Shown: in pieces, positions 38,746 through 48,532 of the stretch
Position numbering within the stretch: position 1 is the first letter of the stretch
Layout of the letters: each line of letters starts with the position of its first letter
Origin: Superficieibacter electus
GTDB taxonomy: Bacteria > Pseudomonadota > Gammaproteobacteria > Enterobacterales > Enterobacteriaceae
Length of the DNA: 64,000 nucleotides
NCBI RefSeq assembly: GCF_002915575.1
Contig: NZ_PQGD01000013.1
Span: 62,001-126,000 of the forward strand
Direction of reading: 5' to 3'
Notes under the pieces: model-generated
What the model was told of the DNA's origin: nothing
The model's input: only the letters and a program-made list of their open reading frames with translations
The model's database searches: none
Made by a program: the position numbers and the translations under genes

Positions 38746-41325
38746 TTATGGCATTTGACAGCGCTGGTTAGTCAGGAAAGTGGTCATGCCGACTTTCTGC
38801 GCACTGTCTGTTATTTGGTAGTGAACGGTGCAGGAGCTGTCCGCTCCCTGGCCCCAGACCACGCGTAATGTTCCCTGGTCTTCTATGCCGCGCACGTAGG
38901 CCTGGCCTGCCTGGCCTACGATGCCAACCGACTCGTTTTTCTCTGAACGCACATCCGCACCAAGCGGAATAAAGCCGTTGTCGCTGCGTTGCAGTTCGAG
39001 CAGTAATGAACGGCCCTCATCGGTGGCGAAATCCACCCGAACTACTGCGCCATCGCGCGGTATGGCGATTTCGCGGGTGGATTTCACTTCCACATCGGCA
39101 TCCAGCGTAGAGATATTTAACCCAACGCTATTTTCCCGATATGCCGACGCGTAAGGCATGATGGCGTAACCCGAGCTATTCAGCTCGCCTTGCCCATAGC
39201 CCAGCGTTGCGCCTTTCGCGCCGCTGGCATGGACAAGAATCATCGGGTTGGTGTCGCTAAACGAGTTAGGTGCCAGCGTCAGCCCGCCGGAGTGCAGCAC
39301 CATACCGCCGCTATAGTTAGCGGAATACTGCTTGCTGCTGTCATCGCTAAATGAAGCAGAGACAGAGAGCGGCCCGTAAGGCCCGCGCCATGAACCGTAA
39401 CCGCTGACCTGATTCAGATCGCCATAATCGCCGCTGTTGGTGTTGGTGCTCACTGAGTAGTTAAACTGGCCATCTTCCGTGTTACCGCTGGCCGAGTTGT
39501 TCATCCCGTAGCTGCCTTTGGTGTCGGTACGCATGCTGGCGTTCAGGTTGTTGAAGCCCGCAAGGCTTTTACCCTCGCTGGAGAACATGCTCAACGGGAT
39601 GCTGAGGTTAAGGTAAATACTGTCATCCCGTTCGCCATCTTCGTCATACGTCCGCTGGAGCGACAGGCTATAGCTCACGTAGCTGAAGCTGTTGCTGTAG
39701 CCCATGTTATAGCTGGAGGTGTAGCCGTCCTCGTTCCAGTAGTTCTCCCAACTGCCGGTGACATAAAATGAGCCGTAGCTTTTATCGTTAAATTCCAGCG
39801 GCTGGCTAATACTCACCTGGTACTGGCTTTTCTTTCGCTCATAGTTGGCGTAAAGCTCTTCGTTGGAGTCGTAATAATGATCCTGGTCCTGGATGTCTTC
39901 ATTGAGCTGTGCGGCATCGCGCAGCGTCAGGTAGTCGGCGGTGGAAAAACGATATGCCGCTACGTTAAAAGAGGTGTCAGTGGTTTCAATGACTTTGCTG
40001 TAGCTGAGGCGATAGCTCTGGCCTTCCATGGTTCCCAAATCGTCAATTTGCGCATGAGACTGGGTGACATCAAGCGCAAATGCCCCGATGCGGGTGTTCA
40101 CCGCTAAGCCGAGCAGGCCAGCGTAATAATCCATGTCGGTATACTGCACGCCCACGTAGCCGGTGAAGGTGTTGTTAATGCCGTAATAGCCGGTGGCGTA
40201 ACCCACCTGGGGGTTGTCACTTATCGATTCATCATTAAGCTCGCCTAAGCCAAACTCCCAGCGCGATGAGCCGGGGCGCAGCATCTGCGTCACCGACGAG
40301 AACGGCACGGTAAAGGTACGTTTACTGCCGTCGGACTCTTCTATCGTCACTTCTATGTCATTACCGTAGCCGGTGGTGCTCAGGTCGCTGAGCTCAAACG
40401 GGCCGGGCGGGACGGTGGTTTCATAAATTTTGTTGCCGCTCTGCATCACCGTGACTTTGGCGTTACTGTTGGCGGTACCGCGAACGACCGGCGCGTAGGT
40501 GGTGGTGCCTTCCGGGCGCATACGGTCATCGCTATACAGGCGCAGGCCGCGTAAGCTGATAGAATCGAACGTGTCGCCGTTAGTGAAGGTTTCACCGGCA
40601 ACCAGTTGCGCTTTTATGGCCGGAATGTCGCGCTGTAAATAGATATCCTGGTTGTCGTATTCGGTGCCGCTGTCACTATCCCAGTTTAAACTGCCGCGTG
40701 AACGTAAACGCCACGCGCCAAAATTCAGGCCGTATTGCAGCCCGGCGTAAGCGGTATCTGAATTATCGTCATCGGTTTCATTACGCCAGCCGTTAATATT
40801 ATAGGAAACTAATGCCGCTGGTATTCCCTCGTCCCATAATGACGGGTCGACATAGCCCTGCGGAACCTTCATGACATAAAGCTGCGGCAGGGTGAGTTCC
40901 AGCGTTAATTTTGCTGTGTCAAAATTCACCGTCGCGTTGTTGTAGGCGGCTTTTATATCCACGCAGGTAACGTTGTCGTCATCGGCCAGGCCACCGCTTA
41001 ATACGCTGGTATCCACGCCCGCCTGTCTGAGCATCATCACGGTAATACAAGGCGTAGCGCGTGGTGTGCCGTTCTCTTTAAATTCGACGTCTTGCGTGGT
41101 TTTATTTTTACCGTTAAGGCTAATTTTAACCCGATATATGCCAGGCAAAACCGGGTTACCCTGCGCATAGCGGCTGACATCAACGGTGCTACCCATGTTT
41201 AGCAGAAACTGGTCGTTAAACTCTATATTATCTTCTGTGGCAGGGGCCGCATTTTCAGCGGCGAAAGTAGCAAAAGGTAATGTCGCGCTAATCGCGAGAC
41301 ATAATAGGGAACGACGAAAAAGCAT
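38746..41325 (-). CDS. Outer-membrane fimbrial usher, HtrE-like
   Basis: Usher of the extra yad-like operon, 859 residues from the ATG at 41325. Signal peptide, N-terminal domain IEFNDQFLLNMGSTVDVSRY, plug and barrel segments (PPGPFELSDLSTTGYGND), and the C-terminal cysteine pair (DSSCTVHY and TNQRCQMP) are all visible. It is closely related to the usher at 48532-51162 in domain order and many motifs, but not near-identical, so the two operons are old duplicates or were acquired separately. A TTG start five codons earlier is less likely. Confidence 0.92.
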   Translation of the reverse strand: MLFRRSLLCLAISATLPFATFAAENAAPATEDNIEFNDQFLLNMGSTVDVSRYAQGNPVLPGIYRVKISLNGKNKTTQDVEFKENGTPRATPCITVMMLRQAGVDTSVLSGGLADDDNVTCVDIKAAYNNATVNFDTAKLTLELTLPQLYVMKVPQGYVDPSLWDEGIPAALVSYNINGWRNETDDDNSDTAYAGLQYGLNFGAWRLRSRGSLNWDSDSGTEYDNQDIYLQRDIPAIKAQLVAGETFTNGDTFDSISLRGLRLYSDDRMRPEGTTTYAPVVRGTANSNAKVTVMQSGNKIYETTVPPGPFELSDLSTTGYGNDIEVTIEESDGSKRTFTVPFSSVTQMLRPGSSRWEFGLGELNDESISDNPQVGYATGYYGINNTFTGYVGVQYTDMDYYAGLLGLAVNTRIGAFALDVTQSHAQIDDLGTMEGQSYRLSYSKVIETTDTSFNVAAYRFSTADYLTLRDAAQLNEDIQDQDHYYDSNEELYANYERKKSQYQVSISQPLEFNDKSYGSFYVTGSWENYWNEDGYTSSYNMGYSNSFSYVSYSLSLQRTYDEDGERDDSIYLNLSIPLSMFSSEGKSLAGFNNLNASMRTDTKGSYGMNNSASGNTEDGQFNYSVSTNTNSGDYGDLNQVSGYGSWRGPYGPLSVSASFSDDSSKQYSANYSGGMVLHSGGLTLAPNSFSDTNPMILVHASGAKGATLGYGQGELNSSGYAIMPYASAYRENSVGLNISTLDADVEVKSTREIAIPRDGAVVRVDFATDEGRSLLLELQRSDNGFIPLGADVRSEKNESVGIVGQAGQAYVRGIEDQGTLRVVWGQGADSSCTVHYQITDSAQKVGMTTFLTNQRCQMP

Positions 41326-41365
41326 AACAAATCCAGTCAATTAAAATGGGAAATGATGGTGTCGA

Positions 41366-42109
41366 TTACTTCACCTTGCTGGTGATTTTTTCTGTGCCGC
41401 CGTAATCATTAATGGCGACATAAGTCACTTCACCGGTAGTTGCCTGAGTTAGCCCTTTCACCGCCATGGTTTCATCGGAAAACGGTTTTATTGATTTCGT
41501 GGCAATTTCATATTCCCGACCGCCGGATTTAAAGGTGGCGCTGGAAATAGAGACGTTATAAGGCGAATTATTCTTGCCCACCACAGACAACGTATTGCCT
41601 GTCTGGGTTTGTGACCATTCCACCTGTTTCATGGCTTCCGCCGGGTTGCCTTTTAAGCCATCGGGGCGGAAAAACAGCTTGATACGCGTGCGAAAAGCGA
41701 GCTGCAACTGGTTTTGACTTTCGCCGTCTTTTGCTTGTGATTTTTTAGGAATTTCCAGTACGTTAAACCAGAAGATAGATTCCCTGTCCTGCGGCAACGG
41801 CGTTTTTAAATAGGTGACGCGTACCGACTGCCCTTTACCAGGGTCAATACGGGTGATGGGTGGCGTGATGACAAACGGTAGCTTCAGTTCTTGTGGATTA
41901 ACGCTTTCCCGGCCGTCGTCCATCCAGATTTGCAGTAACAGCGGGTTTTTGCCGCGGTTAGTCATATTCACAATCACATCTTTCATGGATTGCTGATAAA
42001 TAATACGCGTGCCGGAGATCACGACATCGGCGCTGGCCTGAAACGCGCTCATGCTCAGTACAGCGGCGCTAAGGGTTGTTAATCCTGTTTTTACGGTAAA
42101 ATTAAACAT
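41366..42109 (-). CDS. Periplasmic fimbrial chaperone, YadV/EcpD-like
   Basis: PapD-family chaperone of 247 residues. Its signal peptide ends FQASA; the subunit-anchoring Arg is in ISGTRIIYQQSMKD; the signature PPITRIDPGKGQSVRV and ESIFWFNVLEIPKK follow; and the C-terminal domain ends INDYGGTEKITSKVK. Closely similar to the chaperone at 51183-51914. An upstream ATG adds 12 residues ahead of a normal signal sequence and is rejected. Confidence 0.92.
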   Translation of the reverse strand: MFNFTVKTGLTTLSAAVLSMSAFQASADVVISGTRIIYQQSMKDVIVNMTNRGKNPLLLQIWMDDGRESVNPQELKLPFVITPPITRIDPGKGQSVRVTYLKTPLPQDRESIFWFNVLEIPKKSQAKDGESQNQLQLAFRTRIKLFFRPDGLKGNPAEAMKQVEWSQTQTGNTLSVVGKNNSPYNVSISSATFKSGGREYEIATKSIKPFSDETMAVKGLTQATTGEVTYVAINDYGGTEKITSKVK

Positions 42110-42196
42110 GATGTGATCCACGTCCTGTTGGAAATTCGGGAACATCCTCTGGCATGAGCCAGAGGATGAAGGATTTATAAGTAACAGCCTTGTTGC

Positions 42197-42787
42197 TTAT
42201 TCGTAATCCATAGTGAAAGCAACCTGCGCCTGTACTTTACCGCTGGAGGCAGTGCTCGGACCGGTGTAAGCAACGGCATAGTTCAGGTCGGCTGCACCGT
42301 TGACTAACGCAGTTGCGGTGCCACCATTCGCCTGGCCCATCTTAATCTGATCACCACCCACACCATTTCTCAGCACCAGCGCAACGTTTGTTGCCGCGCC
42401 TTGCAGGTTTGATGCTGGCACCAGGATACCTTCGTTGCCTGCGCTAGAGCCAGCCCAGGGATCAAGCTGTGCAGAGACACTTTCAATATTCTTAGACACG
42501 TCGCACTGGACGTGCAGCTTGAACGGCGTTTCACCAAGGGTACTGGTTACACTGTTAGCACTTTTGGTATTTGCTGCGAAATCAGCCACCTGAACAGTTT
42601 CTAACTGAACATCGAAGTCATTGCCGTCCTGAGTAAAATCATCCGGCATAGTAATGAGACAAGTCCCTGAATTAACCAGACCGTGGAATGTGATCGTACC
42701 TGTGTCAGAAGGTGCATCAACAGCCATAGCAGAGCCAGACATCACAGCCATTACAGCCGCAGCCAGTACGTATTTTTTAAATGTCAT
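42197..42787 (-). CDS. Major fimbrial subunit, YadN-like
   Basis: First gene of the extra yad-like operon and probable shaft pilin, 196 residues with a signal peptide ending GSAMA. Mature start VDAPSDTGTITFHGLVNSGTC and end QVAFTMDYE are typical. Like YadN it has a long signal run and one Cys pair. The ATG at 42787 fits the signal peptide; four codons upstream another ATG exists. A long AT-rich region precedes it. Confidence 0.9.
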   Translation of the reverse strand: MTFKKYVLAAAVMAVMSGSAMAVDAPSDTGTITFHGLVNSGTCLITMPDDFTQDGNDFDVQLETVQVADFAANTKSANSVTSTLGETPFKLHVQCDVSKNIESVSAQLDPWAGSSAGNEGILVPASNLQGAATNVALVLRNGVGGDQIKMGQANGGTATALVNGAADLNYAVAYTGPSTASSGKVQAQVAFTMDYE

Positions 42788-43164
42788 AATAATAAACATC
42801 CGTATTAAGTGATAAATGCTAAGAGCTGGAGATAAAGTTATCTCCAGCTTCTTGAGTTTCTTACGTTGTTAAGGATAACTATCGGCCGGAAAGTACATTA
42901 ACTTTACAAAGTGTATTTGATTAGTTTCGTTAATATTAAATTATTTTTTCTACAATCACTTTTGAGTTTGACTGAAAACTTGTTTTATCATGGGGTTATG
43001 TTGAGGCTTGTCACTTTTTTGAGCAAAAAAAGTATAAAAAAGAGTTGGGATGAATTATTTTAAAGTAATAATAGTTGTCTCTTTTGGAGTTATTTGGAGT
43101 TTTTATCTGGATCTAATATATATCCTGGGACCGTTTATTGTGCGGATTTTTTAATTAAGAGAAT
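42788..43164. promoter_or_regulatory. AT-rich leader of the extra yad-like operon
   Basis: About 375 bp of very AT-rich DNA upstream of the major subunit, presumably the promoter and silencer region. No open frame, palindrome of note or recognisable regulator site was found by eye. Confidence 0.4.
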
Positions 43165-43168
43165 CCTT

Positions 43169-43198
43169 AAAAAGGAGTCGAGATAACAGACTCCTTTT
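43169..43198 (-). terminator. Terminator of panD (bidirectional shape)
   Basis: AAAAGGAGTC (43170-43179) pairs perfectly with GACTCCTTTT (43189-43198) over a 9-base loop. On the minus strand the stem runs into a T run (43173-43169), fitting the end of the panD transcript. Confidence 0.75.
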
Positions 43199-43218
43199 GT
43201 ATATTAATTTTGAATGAA

Positions 43219-43260
43219 TATATACACTAAATAATTCGACTTGAAGTATGACGTGTATAT
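43219..43260. repeat. Short form of the MITE-like repeat
   Basis: TATACACTAAATAATTCGAC is followed by TTGAAGTATGACGTGTATA. The segment is nearly palindromic and looks like the two arms of the 33102-33193 repeat joined without the middle. It ends at the panD stop codon. Confidence 0.6.
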
Positions 43261-43640
43261 CAGGCAACCTGGACCGGAATAGCTTTGGCGGTACGCTTCA
43301 TTTCATTGTCGCCTTCAAAGTAGGCGACTTTTGGCTGCCAGGTACGCGCTTCTTCGTCAGACATGGTGACAAAGCTGGCGATGATGACAATATCGCCGAC
43401 GCTGGCACAGTGCGCCGCCGCGCCGTTCACAGAGATGATTCTGGAGCCGCGTTCGGCGGCGATCGCATAGGTGGAAAAACGCTTGCCGTTAGTGACGTTC
43501 CAGATATCAATGGCTTCATTTTCCAGAATGCCGGATGCGTCGAGAAAGTCCTGATCGATGGCGCAGGAGCCTTCATAGTGCAGGTCCGCTTGAGTCACCT
43601 TCACGCGGTGGAGTTTGCCCTGCAACATAGTGCGAATCAT
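43260..43640 (-). CDS. panD: Aspartate 1-decarboxylase proenzyme
   Basis: Makes beta-alanine for pantothenate. The 126 residues equal E. coli PanD; self-cleavage at Gly24-Ser25 (HYEGSCAID) forms the pyruvoyl group. Active-site residues in the segment [13 protein letters not shown] and NGAAAH are present. In E. coli yadD lies between panD and panC; here only 95 bp separate them and no yadD is found. Confidence 0.97.
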   Translation of the reverse strand: MIRTMLQGKLHRVKVTQADLHYEGSCAIDQDFLDASGILENEAIDIWNVTNGKRFSTYAIAAERGSRIISVNGAAAHCASVGDIVIIASFVTMSDEEARTWQPKVAYFEGDNEMKRTAKAIPVQVA

Positions 43641-43735
43641 AACGTATACCTTTAGAACTGTACGATAACAAAGCAGGCACGTTGACCTGCCTTAAGGAAT
43701 TTCTCAGGCAGTATTGCTCTATTTTTAACCCCTGT

Positions 43736-44590
43736 CTACTGGGTTAATGTAACGGACTGATTATCGATCAATCGTGCCTGGCCAAGCCATGCCGCCACGA
43801 GGATTACCGCGCGTTTGCTGGCTTCTGTCAGTTCCAGCAAGGTGTCGGCATCGCGAATCTGAATATCGTCGGCGCGAAAGCCTTTTTCGTTCAGCTCTTG
43901 TTCGGCAAGGGCGATAATCTCCTGCTGGTCACGATTGCCCGCCAGCAGTTTTTCGGCAATGCTGTTCATCACTTTATACAGTCCAGGCGCAATTTTGCGT
44001 TGTTCTGCGCTCAGATAACCGTTGCGTGAACTGAGCGCTAAACCGTCTTTCGCGCGAATAATTGGCACGCCGACGATCTCAATATCGTAGCCCATGTCGG
44101 CAACCATCTTGCGAATCAGCGCCAGTTGCTGGAAGTCTTTCTCGCCAAAGCAGGCGATATCCGGCTGCACCAGATTGAACAGCTTGCTGACGATAGTCGA
44201 AACGCCGCGGAAGTGGCCCGGACGGCTGGCACCTTCGAGCATGGTGGAGAGACCGGGAACGTCAACGTAGGTCTGGCCTTCGAAGCCCTGCGGATAGATC
44301 TGGTCAGGTGCAGGCGCAAAAACCAGATCGACTTTGCGTTTGTTCAGCTTTTCGCAGTCTTCCTGCAACGTGCGCGGATAACGCGCCAGATCTTCAGCAC
44401 GATCAAACTGCATCGGGTTCACGAAAATACTGACCACCACCACATCGGCGCGCGATTTTGCTTCGTCGACCAGCTTCATATGACCGTCATGCAGGTTGCC
44501 CATGGTTGGCACCAGCGCAATACGCTTGCCTTCCTGACGCAAACGACGAATGTGCTGGCGCAGCAGCGGCAGAGTTTCGATAATTAACAC
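43736..44590 (-). CDS. panC: Pantothenate synthetase (pantoate-beta-alanine ligase)
   Basis: Joins pantoate and beta-alanine with ATP. 284 residues (E. coli 283). The nucleotidyltransferase motif HDGH lies at residues 34-37 ([13 protein letters not shown]); [19 protein letters not shown] and the segment LSSRNGYLS are also present. Soluble. panB lies upstream on the same strand with a REP pair in the 121-bp gap. Confidence 0.97.
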   Translation of the reverse strand: MLIIETLPLLRQHIRRLRQEGKRIALVPTMGNLHDGHMKLVDEAKSRADVVVVSIFVNPMQFDRAEDLARYPRTLQEDCEKLNKRKVDLVFAPAPDQIYPQGFEGQTYVDVPGLSTMLEGASRPGHFRGVSTIVSKLFNLVQPDIACFGEKDFQQLALIRKMVADMGYDIEIVGVPIIRAKDGLALSSRNGYLSAEQRKIAPGLYKVMNSIAEKLLAGNRDQQEIIALAEQELNEKGFRADDIQIRDADTLLELTEASKRAVILVAAWLGQARLIDNQSVTLTQ

Positions 44591-44611
44591 AACAAGACTC
44601 CTTAAATACGA

Positions 44612-44691
44612 TGCCTGATGGCGCTTCGCTTATCAGGCCTACGTGTGCAGTTTGTAGGCCGGATAAGGTGCGCAGCGCCGCCATCCGGCGC
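44612..44691. repeat. REP pair between panB and panC
   Basis: GCCTGATGGCGCTTCGCTTATCAGG-type and GTAGGCCGGATAAGG-type palindromes face each other, about 13 bp apart, between two co-oriented genes of the pantothenate set. This may uncouple panB and panC mRNA stability. Confidence 0.9.
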
Positions 44692-44711
44692 AATACGTTC
44701 AGGTGAAGAAA

Positions 44712-45506
44712 TTAATGGAAACTGTGTTCTTCGCCCGGATAAACGCCGGACTCTACTTCTGCCATATACTGCCGCACAGCGGCGCGGATGTCGCCCGCTT
44801 CGGCAAGGAAATTTTTGGCAAATTTAGGGATATGGCCGCCGGTAATGCCAAAGGCGTCGTGCATCACGAGGATCTGACCGTCGGTGACATTGCCTGCGCC
44901 AATGCCGATAACCGGAATGGCGAGCGCCTCGGTCACGCGTTTCGCCAGTTCGACGGGAACGCACTCCAGCACCAACAGCTGTGCGCCTGCGGCTTCCAGC
45001 GCTAACGCATCGTCAAGCAACTGCTGGCCCGCGTCGCCGCGACCCTGTACTTTGTAGCCGCCGAAGATATTCACCGACTGTGGCGTTAATCCCAGGTGGC
45101 CGCAGACCGGCACCGCGCGTTCAGTCAGCTTCTTCACGGTATTTGTAAGCCAGGCACCGCCTTCAATTTTGACCATATTCGCACCCGCGCGCATCACGGT
45201 GGCGGCATTGTCAAACGCCTGTTCCGGCGTGGCGTAAGCCATAAACGGCAGGTCGGCCAGCAGCAGGCTGTTCGGCGCGCCGCGACGCACCGCGCGGGTA
45301 TGGTAGGCGATATCTTCAACGGTCACGGGGAGGGTGGAATCATGCCCCTGAATCGTCATGCCCAGAGAATCGCCTACCAGCATGACGTTAATCCCTTCAT
45401 CAGCAAACAATTTAGCGAAGCTGTAGTCGTAAGCGGTGATAGTGGCAAAACGCTTTTTCTCCTGCTTGCATTTTTGCAGCAGGGCGATGGTGGTGGGTTT
45501 GGACAT
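44712..45506 (-). CDS. panB: 3-methyl-2-oxobutanoate hydroxymethyltransferase
   Basis: First committed step of pantoate synthesis: adds a hydroxymethyl group from methylene-tetrahydrofolate to ketoisovalerate. From the ATG at 45506 it is 264 residues, the E. coli length. The substrate- and Mg-binding motifs [24 protein letters not shown] and VIGIGAG are present, ending YPGEEHSFH as in E. coli. An upstream reading of 31 more residues is rejected on length. Confidence 0.97.
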   Translation of the reverse strand: MSKPTTIALLQKCKQEKKRFATITAYDYSFAKLFADEGINVMLVGDSLGMTIQGHDSTLPVTVEDIAYHTRAVRRGAPNSLLLADLPFMAYATPEQAFDNAATVMRAGANMVKIEGGAWLTNTVKKLTERAVPVCGHLGLTPQSVNIFGGYKVQGRGDAGQQLLDDALALEAAGAQLLVLECVPVELAKRVTEALAIPVIGIGAGNVTDGQILVMHDAFGITGGHIPKFAKNFLAEAGDIRAAVRQYMAEVESGVYPGEEHSFH

Positions 45507-45622
45507 AGTTTCTCCAGCCATAATATTGATGAATAAGATGGCCGCATTGTAGGGGAAGCCGCAGGGGAGCGTTAGCGTTTTGTGGGCATTTCCCGGCATG
45601 CGGTCATGCCAGGAAAAAAGCC

Positions 45623-46732
45623 TCAGGGATTCGTCAGCGTGATAACTGCGGGAATATCCACATTGCCAGGCGATAAGGCGGATTTATCCGTTACGCCGAG
45701 GATCGCGAACATATTCAGGATGCCATTGCCGGAATAGCTGTTGTAACCCAGATCCTCACTGGCGATGGTGGTCGGGGTAGTCAAATCCAGCCGCCGACTG
45801 GCGTTAGTGGCGGTGGTGTATCCCAGCCCAACGCCGACGCCTTGCGCATTGCCCCGGTTATTGGTGAGTAAGTTATTCTGTGACTGGTTAGTGGCAAGGT
45901 TGATCACCAGCGTAGGTTTGGCATAGCAGTTCTGTAACGTAATCTGGAACGGGGTTTTATTATGTTCATCGTCGGGTTTCGATCTGAGCGTGCCAACGGG
46001 AATGGCCCCTAAATCTACCTGTTCATCGGCGCTAAACGCCCCGCATCCGGCGGTTGAAATGGTCAGCGGGCCTTGCAGATAAATCTCAAATTCGCCGCCG
46101 CTGTCCTGTGAGTTTTCCAGTGTGCCTGCACGTTTTTCCGTGACCAGGAGCTGTTTTCCCGCCGCCAGGGCAGGGTTGAACGCGGAAGTGGTATAAAAGC
46201 TAAGGGAAAAAGTCATCGTACCGCTAGCAAAATAGGTATCGTTTTTGGCGTTGGCACATCCCCAGCGTCCGTCTGCGGGCGTTGATTGATTAATGCTCGG
46301 GTTATTAGATAAAAAAATGGGCATTGCCGGAGAAAAATTCCCCCATGTCATGCCGTCTGTGGGTGGCAACGCAACGGATAAAGTAAAGTAGAGGCCCGGC
46401 ACAGCGCTGTCAACCAGCCACCCTTTGGGGTTATTGCTATCCGCAGTGAAGGCGGTGGCTTCAGGTTCAAAGATAATGGTTTTTGAAACGTTATTCTGAT
46501 TTTTTCCCCAGTAGTAAACCGGACTGTCCTGGGTGTTCAGGAACAGATCACTTTGATCCGGCATAAACGATTGCGCCGTGGTCGCAGGTCTGATGGTGAT
46601 ATGGCCGGTCTCGTTCAAACTGCTTTGACTTTTGCTGATCATAAAACCGCAGCCCGCCGCCCAGGCGGATTGGCATAGCGAGGTTGCGACAAAGAGTGAC
46701 GATGCCAGAGGAACGAGGAGTATAGGTTTCAT
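45623..46732 (-). CDS. yadC: Fimbrial adhesin YadC
   Basis: Tip adhesin of the yad operon, last gene before panB. 369 residues from the ATG at 46732; signal peptide ending CQSAWA. An N-terminal lectin-like region of about 200 residues begins [13 protein letters not shown]-terminal pilin domain starts near [18 protein letters not shown] and has the second Cys in LQNCYAKP. It ends ITLTNP, not in the usual aromatic-rich motif. Adhesins of this operon vary in the N-terminal region among strains, so the receptor cannot be guessed. Confidence 0.85.
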   Translation of the reverse strand: MKPILLVPLASSLFVATSLCQSAWAAGCGFMISKSQSSLNETGHITIRPATTAQSFMPDQSDLFLNTQDSPVYYWGKNQNNVSKTIIFEPEATAFTADSNNPKGWLVDSAVPGLYFTLSVALPPTDGMTWGNFSPAMPIFLSNNPSINQSTPADGRWGCANAKNDTYFASGTMTFSLSFYTTSAFNPALAAGKQLLVTEKRAGTLENSQDSGGEFEIYLQGPLTISTAGCGAFSADEQVDLGAIPVGTLRSKPDDEHNKTPFQITLQNCYAKPTLVINLATNQSQNNLLTNNRGNAQGVGVGLGYTTATNASRRLDLTTPTTIASEDLGYNSYSGNGILNMFAILGVTDKSALSPGNVDIPAVITLTNP

Positions 46733-46750
46733 TATATTCACCATAATAAT

Positions 46751-47335
46751 TTACTGGTAGCTCACGTTCACCAGCACATGACTCATCAGCACGCCGGGAA
46801 CGACCGATTCGCTACTGTTCACTTTCTGCATCCGGGAGTAGAACGTCCAGTTGGTTTCGCTGTAGGTGGCGGCGCTGAAGGTCGCTCGCGAGGAGCCATC
46901 CGTGTTCAGAACGTTAGTGCGTGGTGAATCCGTTGTGAAAATCACCACGCCGACGTTTTGTGCGCCGCCCTCGTTCTGCGCCAGTTCATTGGCAAATATC
47001 TGTTGATTGCCCACGGCAAACTCGCCGCTCTGCGGTATAAAGTTAAACGTGACGTTCGTGATCGCGCCATCGCTGGCCGGGCAGCTCAGCAGCTTAATGT
47101 TGAACTCCTCGCCGCCCGGATAGTCCGTCTCTGCGGTAACGCCATCGGCAAACCAGGCGGGCGAGACGGTCGCGAAATTCACCTTCCCGCCGCCGTTAAG
47201 CTCAATCTGACAGGTATCCTTCAGCACGTTGGCGGTGAAGTCTACGTTAGTATCGGCGTACAGCGGCGCGGCTGACAGGGCGACCGTCAGCCCAATCAGC
47301 CGCACGAAAGTGGTCGAACAAGGTGAGCGCGTCAT
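46751..47335 (-). CDS. yadK: Minor fimbrial subunit YadK
   Basis: A 194-residue pilin from the ATG at 47335, with a signal peptide ending APLYA. The mature part begins DTNVDFTANVLKDTCQIELNG and ends LVNVSYQ. Related to the subunit at 35648-36259. An in-frame extension of 18 residues upstream overlaps the previous gene and is rejected. Placed third after the usher as yadK in E. coli. Confidence 0.85.
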   Translation of the reverse strand: MTRSPCSTTFVRLIGLTVALSAAPLYADTNVDFTANVLKDTCQIELNGGGKVNFATVSPAWFADGVTAETDYPGGEEFNIKLLSCPASDGAITNVTFNFIPQSGEFAVGNQQIFANELAQNEGGAQNVGVVIFTTDSPRTNVLNTDGSSRATFSAATYSETNWTFYSRMQKVNSSESVVPGVLMSHVLVNVSYQ

Positions 47336-47345
47336 TTTTACACCG

Positions 47346-47951
47346 CTACTGGTACGTAATGGTAAAGGTCGTCGGGGAGAAAAAATCACCCGCGCTCAAC
47401 GAGCTCAGTCCGTAGCCTGTCACCGGAACCATGCGCGCGCTAAGATCAAAGTCAACCGGCGTTGTGGCGCTGGCACCGGAGAGATCCACCGTCTGCGCAT
47501 TTTTGTTGAAGCAGTGGAGCAGAACGCTACCGGTGCCGTCTGGCGTATTGGTTGTCCAGACTTCAACGCCTGTTTTTTGCGCTTTCGTCGTTGCCGTTGA
47601 GGCATTAGAGAACTCGGCGTTGTTTGAGGAACCGCCTGCGCAGCCAACCCCCGATGCTGGTGCCAGCGTCACCGTGGCCGTTTTATCTTTCAGGCCCGCA
47701 CAATTGCTGAAACGCAGCTTGAACGGTTTTACTTTACTTTTGGCGAAAACTTCGGAGACATAGACATCGCCAAAGGCGATGGTACCGGTTTCGGCTGCGC
47801 CGTCCAGCACCGAGGCGGAACAGGTGCCGGCGGTAATATTCGCCTCGACGGTGAGATCCAGTTTGGGCGTTCCGTCAATGGCATGGACAAACGTCGCGCT
47901 GCCGGCAGCCAGCACGCCAGTCATCACGTTGAGCAATAATTTTCTTTTCAT
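47346..47951 (-). CDS. yadL: Minor fimbrial subunit YadL
   Basis: A 201-residue pilin with a signal peptide ending TFVHA. Mature segments LTVEANITAGTCSASVLDG, ETGTIAFGDVYVSEV and FSNCAGLKDKTATVTLAPASG place it with the YadL-like subunits of the extra operon (which have VDFGDVFKGDIG and the PGAGNSC block). It ends TTFTITYQ. The gene assignment rests on order in the operon. Confidence 0.85.
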   Translation of the reverse strand: MKRKLLLNVMTGVLAAGSATFVHAIDGTPKLDLTVEANITAGTCSASVLDGAAETGTIAFGDVYVSEVFAKSKVKPFKLRFSNCAGLKDKTATVTLAPASGVGCAGGSSNNAEFSNASTATTKAQKTGVEVWTTNTPDGTGSVLLHCFNKNAQTVDLSGASATTPVDFDLSARMVPVTGYGLSSLSAGDFFSPTTFTITYQ

Positions 47952-47965
47952 CGTTAGCGTCCTTG

Positions 47966-48532
47966 TTATTGATAAGTGAAGTCAAACGTCGCTTTGGCGC
48001 TGAACGCCCCCATCGTCCCCGCGCCGTCGGTCAGCTCGCGCAGGGCAACCGTCATCTCGACCGTACTGGCGTCGCGCTCTGCCTGCGTCCAGTCGATTTG
48101 TCCCGAACCGGGCGTCAGCCAGGTATCCCCGGAGGTGCTTTTTCGCTTGAATCCCATGCCGACGTTGGTGGCCGCATCGGTGGCGGTCGATTCATTTTTG
48201 ATGTAATTGCCGCTGGCGGACTGCGAGCTTGCCAGTTTGGTGCTGATGTTGGTCAACGATGCGCTGCACTCGTTAGCGACAAACTTAAAGTTTTTCTCTG
48301 ATTCTGCTGATTTCAGGGCGATTTTATCCATGCCGACATCACCGAAAGAGAGCGTATAGCCGCTGGCGGCGTTGCCCGTGACGGTTGAACCGTCCAGCGA
48401 GGCAATGGACATACTACAGGTGGTCGCCAGCACGTTGGCGGTGAAGTCAACATTGAGATCCTCCGCCTGACTGGCCAGGGGGAAGGCTATCATCAGCGCA
48501 GAGGCGAAGAAGAGGCGCTTGTTCCTTTTCAT
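47966..48532 (-). CDS. yadM: Minor fimbrial subunit YadM
   Basis: A 188-residue pilin from the ATG at 48532, which overlaps the usher stop (TAATG arrangement). Its signal peptide ends PLASQA; the mature part begins DLNVDFTANVLATTCSMSI and ends KATFDFTYQ. First minor subunit after the usher, as yadM in E. coli. Confidence 0.85.
   Translation of the reverse strand: MKRNKRLFFASALMIAFPLASQAEDLNVDFTANVLATTCSMSIASLDGSTVTGNAASGYTLSFGDVGMDKIALKSAESEKNFKFVANECSASLTNISTKLASSQSASGNYIKNESTATDAATNVGMGFKRKSTSGDTWLTPGSGQIDWTQAERDASTVEMTVALRELTDGAGTMGAFSAKATFDFTYQ

Noticed and set aside
45590-45620. Hairpin near GCATG...CATGC between panB and yadC as the yadC terminator
   Set aside because: On the minus strand the T run comes before the stem, not after it, so it is not an intrinsic terminator of yadC.
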